Shown here: positions 10,447 to 21,055 of the stretch, piece after piece | Layout: each line of letters starts with the position of its first letter | How positions within the stretch are numbered: position 1 is the first letter of the stretch | Source: Hypsibius dujardini | Taxonomy: Eukaryota; Tardigrada; Eutardigrada; Parachela; Hypsibiidae | Reading direction: 5' to 3' | Assembly: GCA_001579985.1 (NCBI GenBank) | Contig: LRSR01002716.1 | Location: 1-29,341 of the forward strand | Length of the DNA: 29,341 nucleotides | The notes under the pieces: model-generated | Told to the model about the DNA's origin: nothing | The model's database searches: none | The model's input: only the letters and a program-made list of their open reading frames with translations | Position numbers and translations under genes: made by a program

Positions 10447-10451
10447 TCATA

Positions 10452-13400
10452 TTAATTCAATATATCCAAAACCTGAAGACGCTTCAGTTGCAGCCGCTGG
10501 AATGCAGCTATAGCCACCTCATCCGACGGAATTCGCTCATGAGGCGCAAAGGCCTGCACTTGTTGTGAAATTTCGGTATAAATCTCCGAGAACTCTGCAA
10601 ACACTCCATGTCTAGCGTCCTCCACCGCGAGGTGCGCCATGGTCGTCCGAAGGCTTATTACGTCTTTCCTGGAAAAGCCTTCTGAGTCGACACTTTCCGG
10701 CACACCTGGCAGAAGGGCCTTCCAAATCTGTCCCGGCTCACTGCGGAAGGAGTCCTCCGGTAGTGACGTAGTGGTGGCTGCGACGCTAAGTCGCGGTTGT
10801 GGTCGAATAGTCAGTGTGGGCGGGGTTACAGGAGGACGAACCTCTTCCGCGGAAAGAACTAAATCGCAGATTGTGAAGAGCTTTTCGGCGGTTCCGTTGA
10901 GCTGTTGAAAGAAGTGGGTGGTCAGCTTGCGAAGGACCGCTGTCCATTGTGCAACGGTTCGCTGGGAAATTTCCAGGAGCATTCCGTCGACATCGTTCTC
11001 GAGAAGGAGTTGAGGGCGCTCAATTATGTCCTCCACGTCCTGTGCACGCAGACAAAAAGCCTTTAATAACACTAGGGAAAAGGATGGACAAAAAAGGTAC
11101 TCTTTTCACAAATTGGCGTTTTTGTTAGCCTAGCGCATTGTGGATTCTGCGGTTAAAGATAAGGTCTAACAATACCTCTCCTTGTTTTGCAAATTTGCAA
11201 TAAAATTTCTGGACTTAACTATGAAAAAGGCTAGAACAGTGGGATCAGGGAGTAGGCAAAAGGGAAAAATGCATTTGTTTTTAAGACTGAACTCAAAATT
11301 CGACTTTTTGTCCCTGATCATTTTGAAACTTGTGGGGATGTGGGTGTCTAAGCTCCAGTGAATCTCATGGGATTTCAAAATTTTGTTGAAAACATCAGAT
11401 TTTTGTTTAAATTTGAAGTTTGTTGAGATCCAATATAAACTCCCTTTTAATGAATACAAAGGGGGGGGGGGATTAATTCAAGAACAATCAAATTTGATGA
11501 AAGATTGATGTTTTTGAAATCCCAGGGGAGCTCTTGGAATCAAATCCTCACATCTCTGGAAGTTTCAAAGTGGTCTGTGACAAGAGGCCGAATTTCCGGT
11601 TCAATCATAAAAAAACCCATTCTACCCATTTGCCCACCCCTGGCCCTATTGTAGGGGGTCCTGGTTCCCACCTGTAAGGGCCCTGAACGAGTCTCTGCCC
11701 ACTCTTCGGTCTAGCTGGGTCTATTTGGATTTATTTTTACAAGTTTTTAGGCGTTTTTGGCATTGTTTTTCCTCCGCTTAAATATTTTTACCCATTTCGC
11801 CATTCTCCCCCCTCCCCGCAATTAATATTTATTTTACACAAAATTCCTCACCCTCACTCCATTGAAAAGTCTCTTACGTCTACTCTACGCCACTACGTGA
11901 GTCATCCTAATTGTTAAGGGTCAACAAAACTCCACGTGTATTTATAATTATATAATTATATGTATAAATAATATGATTTTTCTGAGACAAGCCAACGCCA
12001 TCCACACAAAAAAACATGCTTTTCGTTATGGATTCAATTCTATTTTTGTTGTCTCACATATTCTTGCCACCCAATTAGTGTTTCGTAGGATTCATGTTTC
12101 AATAATGCATTGTTGACAGACAATACTGTTCCCAACGCGTTGGAACGTACCTGTCGGCAGTCCGACACTCGGGCATTCCTAACGGTGAATTCGTCGTGCA
12201 ATAAGCGCTTTTCTAAAGCCAGCTCCTGTCGAAACACCAGGAGAATTCGACGGAACAGAAGCGGTGCCAGCTCCATTACCAAGGCTCTTGTTGTGTCCGA
12301 CAAATCTCGAAACTTCTCCATCATAACCAATGCAAACTGCTCCGATTGTGTGAGATAGTTTAGGAATTTTTTGCAGAGTTTCTCCGCCGTGGTCTCAAAT
12401 GTTTCGGGGATCAGACCGGGCCGGGTGATTGCTCTTGAGCCACGCACTCGGTGATATTCTTCGCTATAGTTTAGGCCGTCGTTTAAGGCTTCCCAACAAA
12501 TGACATGAACTGCCTCGATGAAGGTTTTGGGTTCGCCGAACGGTGCCTCACCAAACACAAGGTATCGTTCCAGGCGTTTTTGCTTACGCTTCTGGGCAGC
12601 AATGTTGGTGTTGGTCGTCAGAGAACCGCGACCTGGTTTTCCGTTTAAGAACCGGCAACATTTAATATCACAATATAATACAGACAGACAAACAAACAGA
12701 CAAACAGACAGATAGAAAGAGAGACAGAGAGACAGACAAGCATAGACATTCCGTACCGTTAACAGGTGACGTCCCACCCCGGTTTATTCCAATGCCCTTT
12801 ACATCAAACAACGCTAAAGTCCTTGGAGCAACCAACGGCACTGCTCCATCAGCGGTGATCAACTGAAAATCCGTAGGAATCTCTCGCACAGGTTCCACTT
12901 TAGCACGTTTCACGGGAGCCCGTTGAAATCCACTGGAGTGCCGCGGTGACGGGACAGATGTTCGCTCCATCGTTGACTCATGTTGCTGCAAAGAACTGCC
13001 CGGCGTGGTACTGGATTGCATGTTTGCAGATCCACTGGTGCTGACCCGCGACTGTGGCGATGAGAGAGAATTGTCTCGAGAAGCATTAGTTGAGACGGAA
13101 TTGGACGGACTGGATACTGTCCACAGTGGTGTCAGACACCCAAGATCCGAGCAAAATGCCCTCATCTGTGCCCAAGGAAACGGTGACTCAAGACAATTAC
13201 AACAGAATTAGAACACAAAAAAATTGATTTAATCATGGCTAATTTTTTTCTGATGCCTTATAACTAAAAGTGTTGTTTCATTAGTAAAGGCCTAAAGCAT
13301 ATGTCAGCAGCCTGGATAACTTGTTCGTTTCCCAGCTTCACAAGGTTTTCAAATAATTTAAAAATAGTTTGAAATATTAAAAAATTTTCATATTTCAAAA

Positions 13401-16400
13401 CATCATAAAAATGAGAATGGTAGATCTGATAGATTATAGATTCATTATTTAAACGCATCCGAATAGTTTTAAACTGTGATTTCAGCACAAAGAAGAATCT
13501 TTTGTTACATTCTGCCAAATTCCAGAACAAAAATGTTAAACTTGCTTTCGACCAAGTCGTTCTTTTACTGCAATTGTTCTATACAAATACGTTTCACCCA
13601 TTTCATGAATAAATAATCTTTAAAGGACATTTGTTTGCGCTCGTCCATATTAAGAATATACTGGCACAAACTTCACCTCGTGTAGTGTGCTAAGCAGTCC
13701 ATCAACCGTGCTTTCGGCGCTGACTTTGGAGGTCGTAAGATCTTTTTGCAGATTCACAGAAGCGGCTTTGAAATTTTTGATCTTTTTCTTGACGTCGTTG
13801 AAGCCTAAATTGACCAGCGCTGCCTGTTTTTTGATGGCAGCCTGAGTGCGTGCAAGCAGTCCAGTCAATGTCTCAACGGCTGCGACATCTGCTTCGTGAG
13901 CCGGAACTTTTTCTGACATCTTCTTGAGAAAGGCGTCCATCACGGCTTTACGTTTCGTTTCATTGACACGAGCTTCTTCTAGGATGGATTTTTCTGATGC
14001 TGTCAATTTATCGATGAACTTTTGCAGGAGCTGTTCGTAGTGCTTCCACTCGTCCAGTGCATATGATCCACCTTCTGGAAACTTCTATCCAAGTAAGAAG
14101 AAAAACATCGATCTATTGGTTCTCTATTACTGCTCATAATTTTAAAGACTCGTATGTACTTTCAGTTTCTTAATTGCGTCACGAATTTTCTGTTGAAGCG
14201 TCAAGCAGTTCGTGTGAACTCGTCCCCTACACTCGGCGACGATTTGCTTTACGTAGGTCATATATAACACAGTTTCGTCCTGCAATGGAAGTAACATCGT
14301 CATCACATAAAAAGCTCCCAATTATCTGTAAGTAAGTCAGCTTGCTTGCCTGTCTGTTTGTCTGTCTGTCTCTCTGTCTGTCTCTCTGTCTCTCTGTCTG
14401 TCTCTCTGTCTGTTTGTCTGTCTGTTTGTCTGTGAGTCATTCTGTCTATCTATCTGCCTGTCTGTTTGTTTGCTTGCCTGTCTACCGTCCCGCCTGTCTG
14501 CGTATCTGCCTGGCTGTTATCTTATTGTGTTTGTTTGTCTTGCTTTTACCTTGAGACGCTTTTTCACAATATCAATCTGTGACAGACGGCTGGTATTGAC
14601 CAACCCCTTTTCCAACAGGAACATGTTCTCTCTCGTTATGAGCAGTCTTTCGTTAATAGACTTGTTGACTCCCCCAATATCAATTAATTTCCAATCGGAA
14701 ACTGTTCCCGTTACTAGAGTCTCCAATGCCTTGAACAGCTCTTCATGCTTTACCACCTCGACGGCTCTTTGCTTCACCACCGCGTCGATGAAGCCGGCCG
14801 TTCGCACAGCCAGACACCGAAGACGCGTTTGAATATCCAGTTCAAAAGCCTCCTTCTTTGTTTCAAGCCACGATTCCACTGAAGCCACGAGAATGGCGTC
14901 CCATTTATCAAGAGCATGTGACAGAAACAGCACGGTCAATCGGGCTTGAAGTTGCGAGACGTCTCGAACTTCGTTGTCGTAATCCGGCAAGGCATTAACA
15001 AGCGAACTTAGATCTACTAGTCTAAAGCGATTGGGCACTTCCACCGTCAAATCAGAGGTCATTGCAATCTGCGACTCTGTTTCGACCACGATGGATCTGT
15101 CGTGGGCCTGGCTCTATTGGTAAAATATATTTGAAATTAAATAGTGTTGATGATACAGAGAAACGACTCTGCGTCTACTGTAGCGACGCGATTCTAAGGC
15201 ACAGCTGTAGTCACGCCCCAGACTGTTTGCCCACCACTTTGTCTGAATAAATATTTTATCCCAAATATTTACCGTTGAAAATCTAATGTTTCTGTTTAAA
15301 ATTTCCGAATTTTTTTTACTAAAAATCAAAGAAATACAATCGAAGTGCTGGTCTTTCCCACATGGATTGTTTCAGCGAGAATTTGCCAGAGCGTAGAAAA
15401 TCGGAGAGGCTACCCTTCGCGGTAGCTAACGAAAGAGCCTGCTTTGTCAGTTGATTGATCTCTTGTTTGAAGATTTGTGAAGATCCCTAAGCATATGGCT
15501 GTTTAGTAAGATGTTTGACTAAAGATTGAGGCGTATTTCAGTGGGAAGGTGGTTTTTTACACACACACCTGGGACCATATACACGGAAAACACAGTATGG
15601 GTTGCATCTTAGAATCGCCTCGCTACAGTAACTACAATATTTTGAATTTTACTTAAGAGTTCCCGTTATATTAAATACGTTTCTGCATGAAACAGCATCG
15701 ATATTTTAAGCAAAGTTACACATTTGTTAACAAACAACGCATTTTAGTTTTAATATTATTAAGGTTATCATGAGGGACGAGATATCTGATCAGTACTACA
15801 ATTAAAAGAATTTAAAAACCAAATACAAATTTGCTGAAATGGTCAAATTAAACCAAAACTGTCTGTCCCAGTGAATTTCAATATTCGATTTACGTTTGTT
15901 AAATGTTAATTCTTTTGTTTAGAACCACTACCTGAGCTGTAGGATCTTTGACTTTGGTGAAACGAAAGCAGTCTGTCAAAGCCGCCGGGCAGGGGAAAAG
16001 CATCGTCCCGTTTTGAGTCTGGAGAACAGTTGTTGGCGTGGCCGCCCTAGGATCGTCCTGGAAGGCCAACATGGATTTCAGCCGAATGGCAAGGTTTTCC
16101 ACGTCGATGGTGGTCAATCCAAGGTCTTGCAGATGGATTTTCTCAGCCTCTTCTATGGCAATGTCTGGAAGTTTCCTCGTGGGCTTCTCGATGGGCTGAT
16201 CTGCCACAGTGGACGAAGAGGATGCTTGGAAGTGCGGCATGGCCGCGTGGTGGCTTAGAGAGGAGCTCGTATTTGACATTTCCGAGTTGGTGTTGGATGG
16301 TACTATATTGGTTGGAGTTGGATTGTCGAGCGAGACTTGCAGATAAGCACAAAGTCGTTGACGATATCCCTATAATGTAAAATATGTACTTGTGAAAGCT

Positions 16401-19042
16401 CGAAAAAGACGGACCGACAAACAGGCAGACTGACAGACAGACAAAAAGGCAAATTGACACCAACCCGTGAGATAATGTTGATGAGGGTCGGAAAGGCTTT
16501 GAAAAATTCCTGAGCATTGATCCAAACATCACGTAGTTGGTTGTTCAAATCTGCTACTGTATTGTTAGCAGCATGAACGTTGGTACTTGTCACGCTTTGT
16601 GACCAACTGTGTCGTATATTCTCCAGAATTGTCCTTAGCTTCGCTCCTTTTGCGTCGATGAGTTGAGGCATCGCAGTTCGCTGCTTTACCAAATACTCAT
16701 CAAGGAAGTCCTCAGACTTTGCTACACTTGTCAGATGCAATTCCCAATTCCACGCCAGTCCATGGATAAATGCGAAAAACACACTTTGCAGAGCCAGTTC
16801 CCGGTCTTTCTGATAGTTCACTTCAAGGGTATAAAATTGCAGGTCACTTTCCATCTGGGCCTGTTTTTCGGCTGCTGCATGCATGCATGGTTCCTGAAAC
16901 TTCCATCGAACTTCTTCCTGTTCACACCCGAGATCAGTTTGAAGTGTTCTGGCGGTGAGTTGGATGTGGTCAAACATCTGGAGATGCTGCGATTCGACGA
17001 GTTGACGAATTTCCTGAATTCCTTAAAATAACCCTGTAATTAGACATTGGTAGAAAATGATTGAAACTCCAGACGAAAAATAAACATACGATAAACAGAA
17101 AAGTTTCGCCTATGTGGGTATTTGTCTTGGCTTTACAGTTACCCCTTCTCCCTCCACACCGAGTCAGTCAGCGGAGGCAAAAAGACTAACAAATAGGAGG
17201 ATTTTAATTTTAGTCTACTTCATTACCGTGCGTACGGGATAATAATAATTTCGAGGGAATATCCCAAGCAATGACAAATGACCTTCGTTCCTGAAGCAAC
17301 AGTACTCAATTCTGGCTAGTACCTAGTTACAAAATATCATATTAAAATGGTAATTGTGTGGAAAGATTACTGTACTTAAGATACTGACGGGCAATTCAAT
17401 TTATTTTATTTAATAAATGTGTTCAACCCTAAACAAATTTCATCCCCATTTAATTAATGGTCAGAATTCTGACCATTAGCTCTTTTAACTTTCGGACTCT
17501 TTTTAAACTACATTTGCTAATTTGTGGTTCTTCTAAAAAAACATTCTTAACAATCAGAAGAAACCCCCTAAACAAAACCTCATAATTGTTATGAGTCTAA
17601 ACGGTATTCAACTTTTTTTATTGTTTACCTAATTCTTGTTATGTCAGTTTTTATTAAGGCTATACTGTAGTACAGTAGTGGTATTTCTAATTTCTTAAGT
17701 GACATAAACATTTTCTACCGAGTGCAATGTCGACACCTGACGAACCTTCCAACGCCGCATCATAGACATCCGTCGTCGTGGCTTCAGCCTGCTTCAACCA
17801 ATCCCTGCATCGTGCCACCGTGATCTCTGGCGGCACCATATCCTCCCGCTCGCGCAGCACGGTGACCATTGTCCATAAAAGGGGTCGCTGATTTTCCAGA
17901 CACTTCTCCAACACCACGTCTACATCCTCGCTTCGCAGGGTACACGATTCATCCAGTTGCTGCTTCACCTCGACGAGCGCTTGCTGCAGCCTGAACTCTC
18001 GCCACTCGGACCGGTACATCTTTACAGTTTCTTCACCCTGTTTAGCCTTGGTGATCGCTTCCACTAGTAGGCTTTCGAAGAGGCTGACAAAAATCCTTCT
18101 ATTCCGAAGTACGATCTGATTGATAGCCAGGAGCTCTTGTTCCATCAGGCGGCTGACGTCGTGTGCTAAGAGGTGCGATTTCTCAAGCATTTTTGGCATA
18201 AAAGCGTCGAATGCCTAGGAAGGGCGAAACCTTCAGTAAAATATTTTTAATTTATTTGGTCAATTATAAGTTCGCACTACTAATCGTTTAGTTACTCAAC
18301 CTTTTAGCTCAATTTTTGTCAAAGTTAGATGACAGTTTCAGTATTCACTGAAATGATTAGTAACAGTTGTAAGGAATCTGTTCAGGAATCAAAAATGTCT
18401 ACTGGACGCCATTTTGTTCGGCTACATATACTGTCGCCACTTTCTTTGAGTTAGGTACACTGCGTTATCTATTTCGATTGGAAATTGGCTAGGAATAGGC
18501 CACGGAAAGGGGTTGGTAGGAATAGGACCGACTCCTCGTACAAAAAACCTCAAAAAGTTTTATTGCTTAATTTTGTGACTTTTCATTGAAACTTCGAAGA
18601 TGACTACCTCGCTAATGTGGTCCTTCCTTGCCGTTTCCGTTGCTGTGACTTCTGCCTGAGCAGTTGCGAGGTCGCTCCTGCGCTGCGTGAGCTCATACTC
18701 AATTTGCGTAGCCGCATTTTGGAAGTCAATGAGAGATAGTTTCGTGCCTGCAGTCTGCGGATCGCATCCTTTTAATGACGTCGACAGTCGCTTACCGGAC
18801 TCATCCATCGCAATGTAGAGGTGCTGGATCGTTTTCTCAATTTTCGCTTCAGCATCCCGTCCGATTTCCTCCAGAAGATGGATCAGCTTCTGACGTTGGT
18901 CCTCGAAAAAGGCATGACGGCGGTTGTGGATACGATCGGCTACTCCGGTGGTCTGTTTTGACGGCACCACCGAATCAGAGAGGTGCTCGACGAAGAACCG
19001 TTCTTCTTCATGATATTCATCGTGCGCCTCATTATGGACCAT
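10452..19042 (-). CDS. ccdc180: CCDC180 homologue, large coiled-coil protein (DUF4455/DUF4456 type)
   Basis: Ten exons: 19042-18608, 18214-17719, 17021-16465, 16369-15932, 15113-14550, 14279-14160, 14084-13677, 13165-12757, 12632-12058 and 11039-10452. Phases agree and the total is about 1,529 aa, against ~1,650-1,700 for the human protein. The start ATG has an in-frame TGA eight codons upstream. Recognised family stretches are ARKDHISE followed by HLLAHDV, then INQIVLRNRRIFVSLFESLL (from residue 176) and REREDMVPPE in the first third; helical coiled-coil throughout; a Ser/Thr/Pro-rich low-complexity linker early in exon 8; and a conserved SLRTTMAHLAVEDAR segment near the C terminus. Vertebrate CCDC180 is expressed in ciliated tissue and testis; its exact role is poorly known. 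Two donors are ambiguous: exon 2 could end at 17737 and exon 9 at 12151. The last residues (VLDILN) may be intron read-through or a repeat-shaped end. Confidence 0.85.
11461..11471. repeat. G11 homopolymer in the last CCDC180 intron
   Basis: Eleven consecutive G on the plus strand, inside the intron between exons 9 and 10 (12057-11040). That intron otherwise holds AT-rich sequence and no supported exon. It parallels the G12 run at 8543. Confidence 0.75.
12676..12748. repeat. CAGA/CAAA tract filling CCDC180 intron 8
   Basis: The 124-nt intron between exons 8 and 9 consists largely of cagacagaca, aacaaaca and gagaca units (TGTC in the gene's sense). The exon-8 donor (gtacgg) directly abuts it. 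Confidence 0.8.
14338..14530. repeat. TGTC/CTGT tract in CCDC180 intron 5
   Basis: Long, clean run of tctgtctg units with ctct, ttgc and cctg variants, filling most of the 270-nt intron between exons 5 and 6. It reads CAGA in the CCDC180 sense strand. Confidence 0.85.
16410..16450. repeat. Short GACA tract in CCDC180 intron 3
   Basis: About 40 nt of gaccgacaaacaggcagactgacagacag inside the 95-nt intron between exons 3 and 4, reading TGTC in the gene's sense. Confidence 0.7.
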
Positions 19043-19346
19043 GACTGCGATTTTGTCGCGTCACTTCTTCAGTAATATTTCGCTGATTCTTTCCTTTCTA
19101 TTAGGTAGTTACCAGAGAGACGAGACGAAAGTCTCTAAAATAGGAACAAACAATACTTAGTTGATGCTTATCGATTGCAAATTTAATTACACATGCAATA
19201 ATGGCACAAAAAGTTAATCCTAATGGGTAGCCCAATCCACGCGATCCTCATGATTACCGGTTACCGGATAATGGGTGTAGGGAAATTTATTCTGTTTCCA
19301 TTCACCCGTTTTCTTCTTGCGCAGCAGTATATGCTAAAATGCTCAC

Positions 19347-20000
19347 TGGGGACGATTTTGAAAGGGGAACCCAGAATGTCTCCGCTTTATGTTTTTTTTT
19401 AAAAGAACTAAAATTATGATAATGTTTAAAACTGATTTTATCGGTCAGAATATGAAAACCCTTTTCCGGCAGAATTTCAAAGTTGGGAAAACACTGGAAG
19501 ATTCCCTTTTTCCTAATTTTAACCGTAAAACTTTCATTTTTGCAGAATTATTGAATTTAACAAATTTTGATATTACCCTTCTCAAAAATTATCCCTTTCA
19601 AATTGTTTGGCACTAGCAGAATCTTTTTTCTATACCTAGGGGCGAAGCAATGCTTTATTTCTGGAATATCCCTCATAAGTTTCCGGTCGGGCTCGAGAAT
19701 GGCCCGTAGCTTCGCCCCTGACGTCCAAAAAACGTTCTGATGCAGATCAATTTCAAATTGAATTTTAGAAAAGCGGGATCAAAACTCTTTAAATTTTACT
19801 ATTTTCCATAATTAAAGTTTATACAGTCACAATCACAAGAAATGGAATCCTCCACTGTTCTCTCAACTTTGAAATTCTTCCAAAAAAAGCTTTGATATCG
19901 TCACTGTTGAAATTTATTTTGAATATTATTATAAGTAAAACTCTATTAACAAAACATAAAGCGGAGGCATTTTGGGTTCCCCCTCTCAAAATTGTCTCCA
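19347..20000. mobile_element. Foldback (large inverted-repeat) element 1
   Basis: Left arm about 19347-19610 and right arm about 19745-20000 are diverged reverse complements. Matching words are gga-ac-attttga-a-gggg-aaccca-aatg, tccgctttatgttt, gaatttcaaagttg and actggaagattcc versus agtggaggattcc. The spacer carries a second, perfect 11-bp inverted pair, AGGGGCGAAGC (19638-19648) and its complement (19709-19719), so the whole unit can fold as one nested hairpin. No transposase frame is visible. It is non-autonomous if it is a transposon. Confidence 0.7.
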
Positions 20001-20159
20001 ATTCAGTACGCCAATAAGTGGCGGATCGTATCAAAGGCCCAATTCAAATCCAATCAAGTCCGTCGCGATTCAGAGTATAATTGCTTTAGAGCTTTAAAAT
20101 AATTTTCTTCAAATAAATTTAAAAGCTTATTCTAGAACGCCCCCCTTTCTCACGCGAAT

Positions 20160-20430
20160 ATTGATAGTAATACTAAACTAAATAAAAACAGTAAAATAAA
20201 ACTAAACTAACATATTTAGTAACTAAATTCTTGCCTTAGTTGTTTAGTCGACTAAAAAACTAATCTAAACTAAACTTTTCAGTTACTAAACGTGAATAGA
20301 AGAAAGTAACGAAAGTGTAGTGAACAATTAATTTTGACTAATTTGTCTATGTTAGAAATTTTAATTATTAAAAAAATTAAAAGTTTTAGTATTTAATTTT
20401 TAGTTGTTCAAAATAACTCATTAGTTGACA
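20160..20430. repeat. AACTAAA/TTTAGTT palindrome-rich repeat, copy 3
   Basis: Runs of ctaaacta, aactaaa and tttagtaac, including the perfect 14-bp palindrome TTTAGTCGACTAAA at 20243-20256. Clearly the same word family as 2200-2450 and 10076-10205. Confidence 0.7.
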
Positions 20431-20522
20431 CATTATATTGTATTTTTTGCCATCCCTACACACGTCGAGACTCATTACTCTATGGGTGCAGTCGGCTCTT
20501 GAAGCTTTAAAAAAAGTTTGAA

Positions 20523-20536
20523 GCTACCGCGGTAGC
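20523..20536. repeat. Perfect 14-bp palindrome GCTACCGCGGTAGC
   Basis: Exact self-complement with a central CCGCGG, lying about 520 nt upstream of the serpin ATG. It may be a dimeric binding site or chance. Confidence 0.6.
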
Positions 20537-21055
20537 ATATGCATCTTGCATAATGTACCAAAGCTCGCGGCGACACATCCTGCCGTGCCAGTGTGACATA
20601 ACGAAGCATGTACGTCACTTCCGGTCAGGCATCTAATACACCTAAACCTACATTGACTTCCTTGTGTTATTGAACCCACACCCCGCCACGCGGATTTGTG
20701 TGTACGCGTCTTTGCTCGAGACATGTTTGTTGTTTACTCGAAAACAAGCCTCCGTTGCAGGCGCAACCTTGGCAGTGAAGAAGACGACGAGGCACGATGA
20801 CTAACTGATAGCTGCGCCGTACACAGAAACTCCAAAGCACGCACAAACAACAGCGAGAGTGCGATATTATTCATGCCTTGATGGCAAGAATTTCTGTCAT
20901 ATTCTATGAATGCACGACCGCCACTCTGAAAATAATAATGTCCAGGCGTAATAAATAGCTTTCTTCCGGCGAAACATTTTTGCCATTTTCCTCTCTTACC
21001 ATTTTTCCCCTCTTCGTCTGTGACTTCATTCCGTGATACAGATTTACCCATTACA

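Larger units (their letters stand above)
8534..10451. other. Spacer between fzr 5' end and CCDC180 3' end
   Basis: It holds the fzr promoter region and the CCDC180 3' UTR but no supported exon. A 148-codon plus-strand frame at 8627-9073 starts with ATG, yet runs through a palindromic repeat and has no recognisable motif. Positions 9110-9560 are AT-rich with taata repeats. A minus-strand AATAAA equivalent occurs only near 9768, about 690 nt past the CCDC180 stop. Confidence 0.4.
19043..21055. other. Divergent spacer between CCDC180 and the serpin
   Basis: The 5' ends of the minus-strand CCDC180 gene and the plus-strand serpin face away from each other here, so both promoters should lie in it. 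No exon is supported. It contains a foldback repeat (19347-20000), a TTTAGT/ACTAAA repeat (20160-20430) and a 14-bp palindrome (20523-20536). The serpin-proximal 500 nt are GC-richer and non-repetitive. Confidence 0.4.

Noticed and set aside
11166-11459. 97-codon minus frame in the last CCDC180 intron
   Set aside because: AT-rich composition, no acceptor/donor pair that joins it in phase with flanking exons, and no family motif.
14342-14554. Cys/Ser/Val/Leu-rich plus-strand frame resembling a membrane peptide
   Set aside because: Pure translation of the TGTC tract in a CCDC180 intron.
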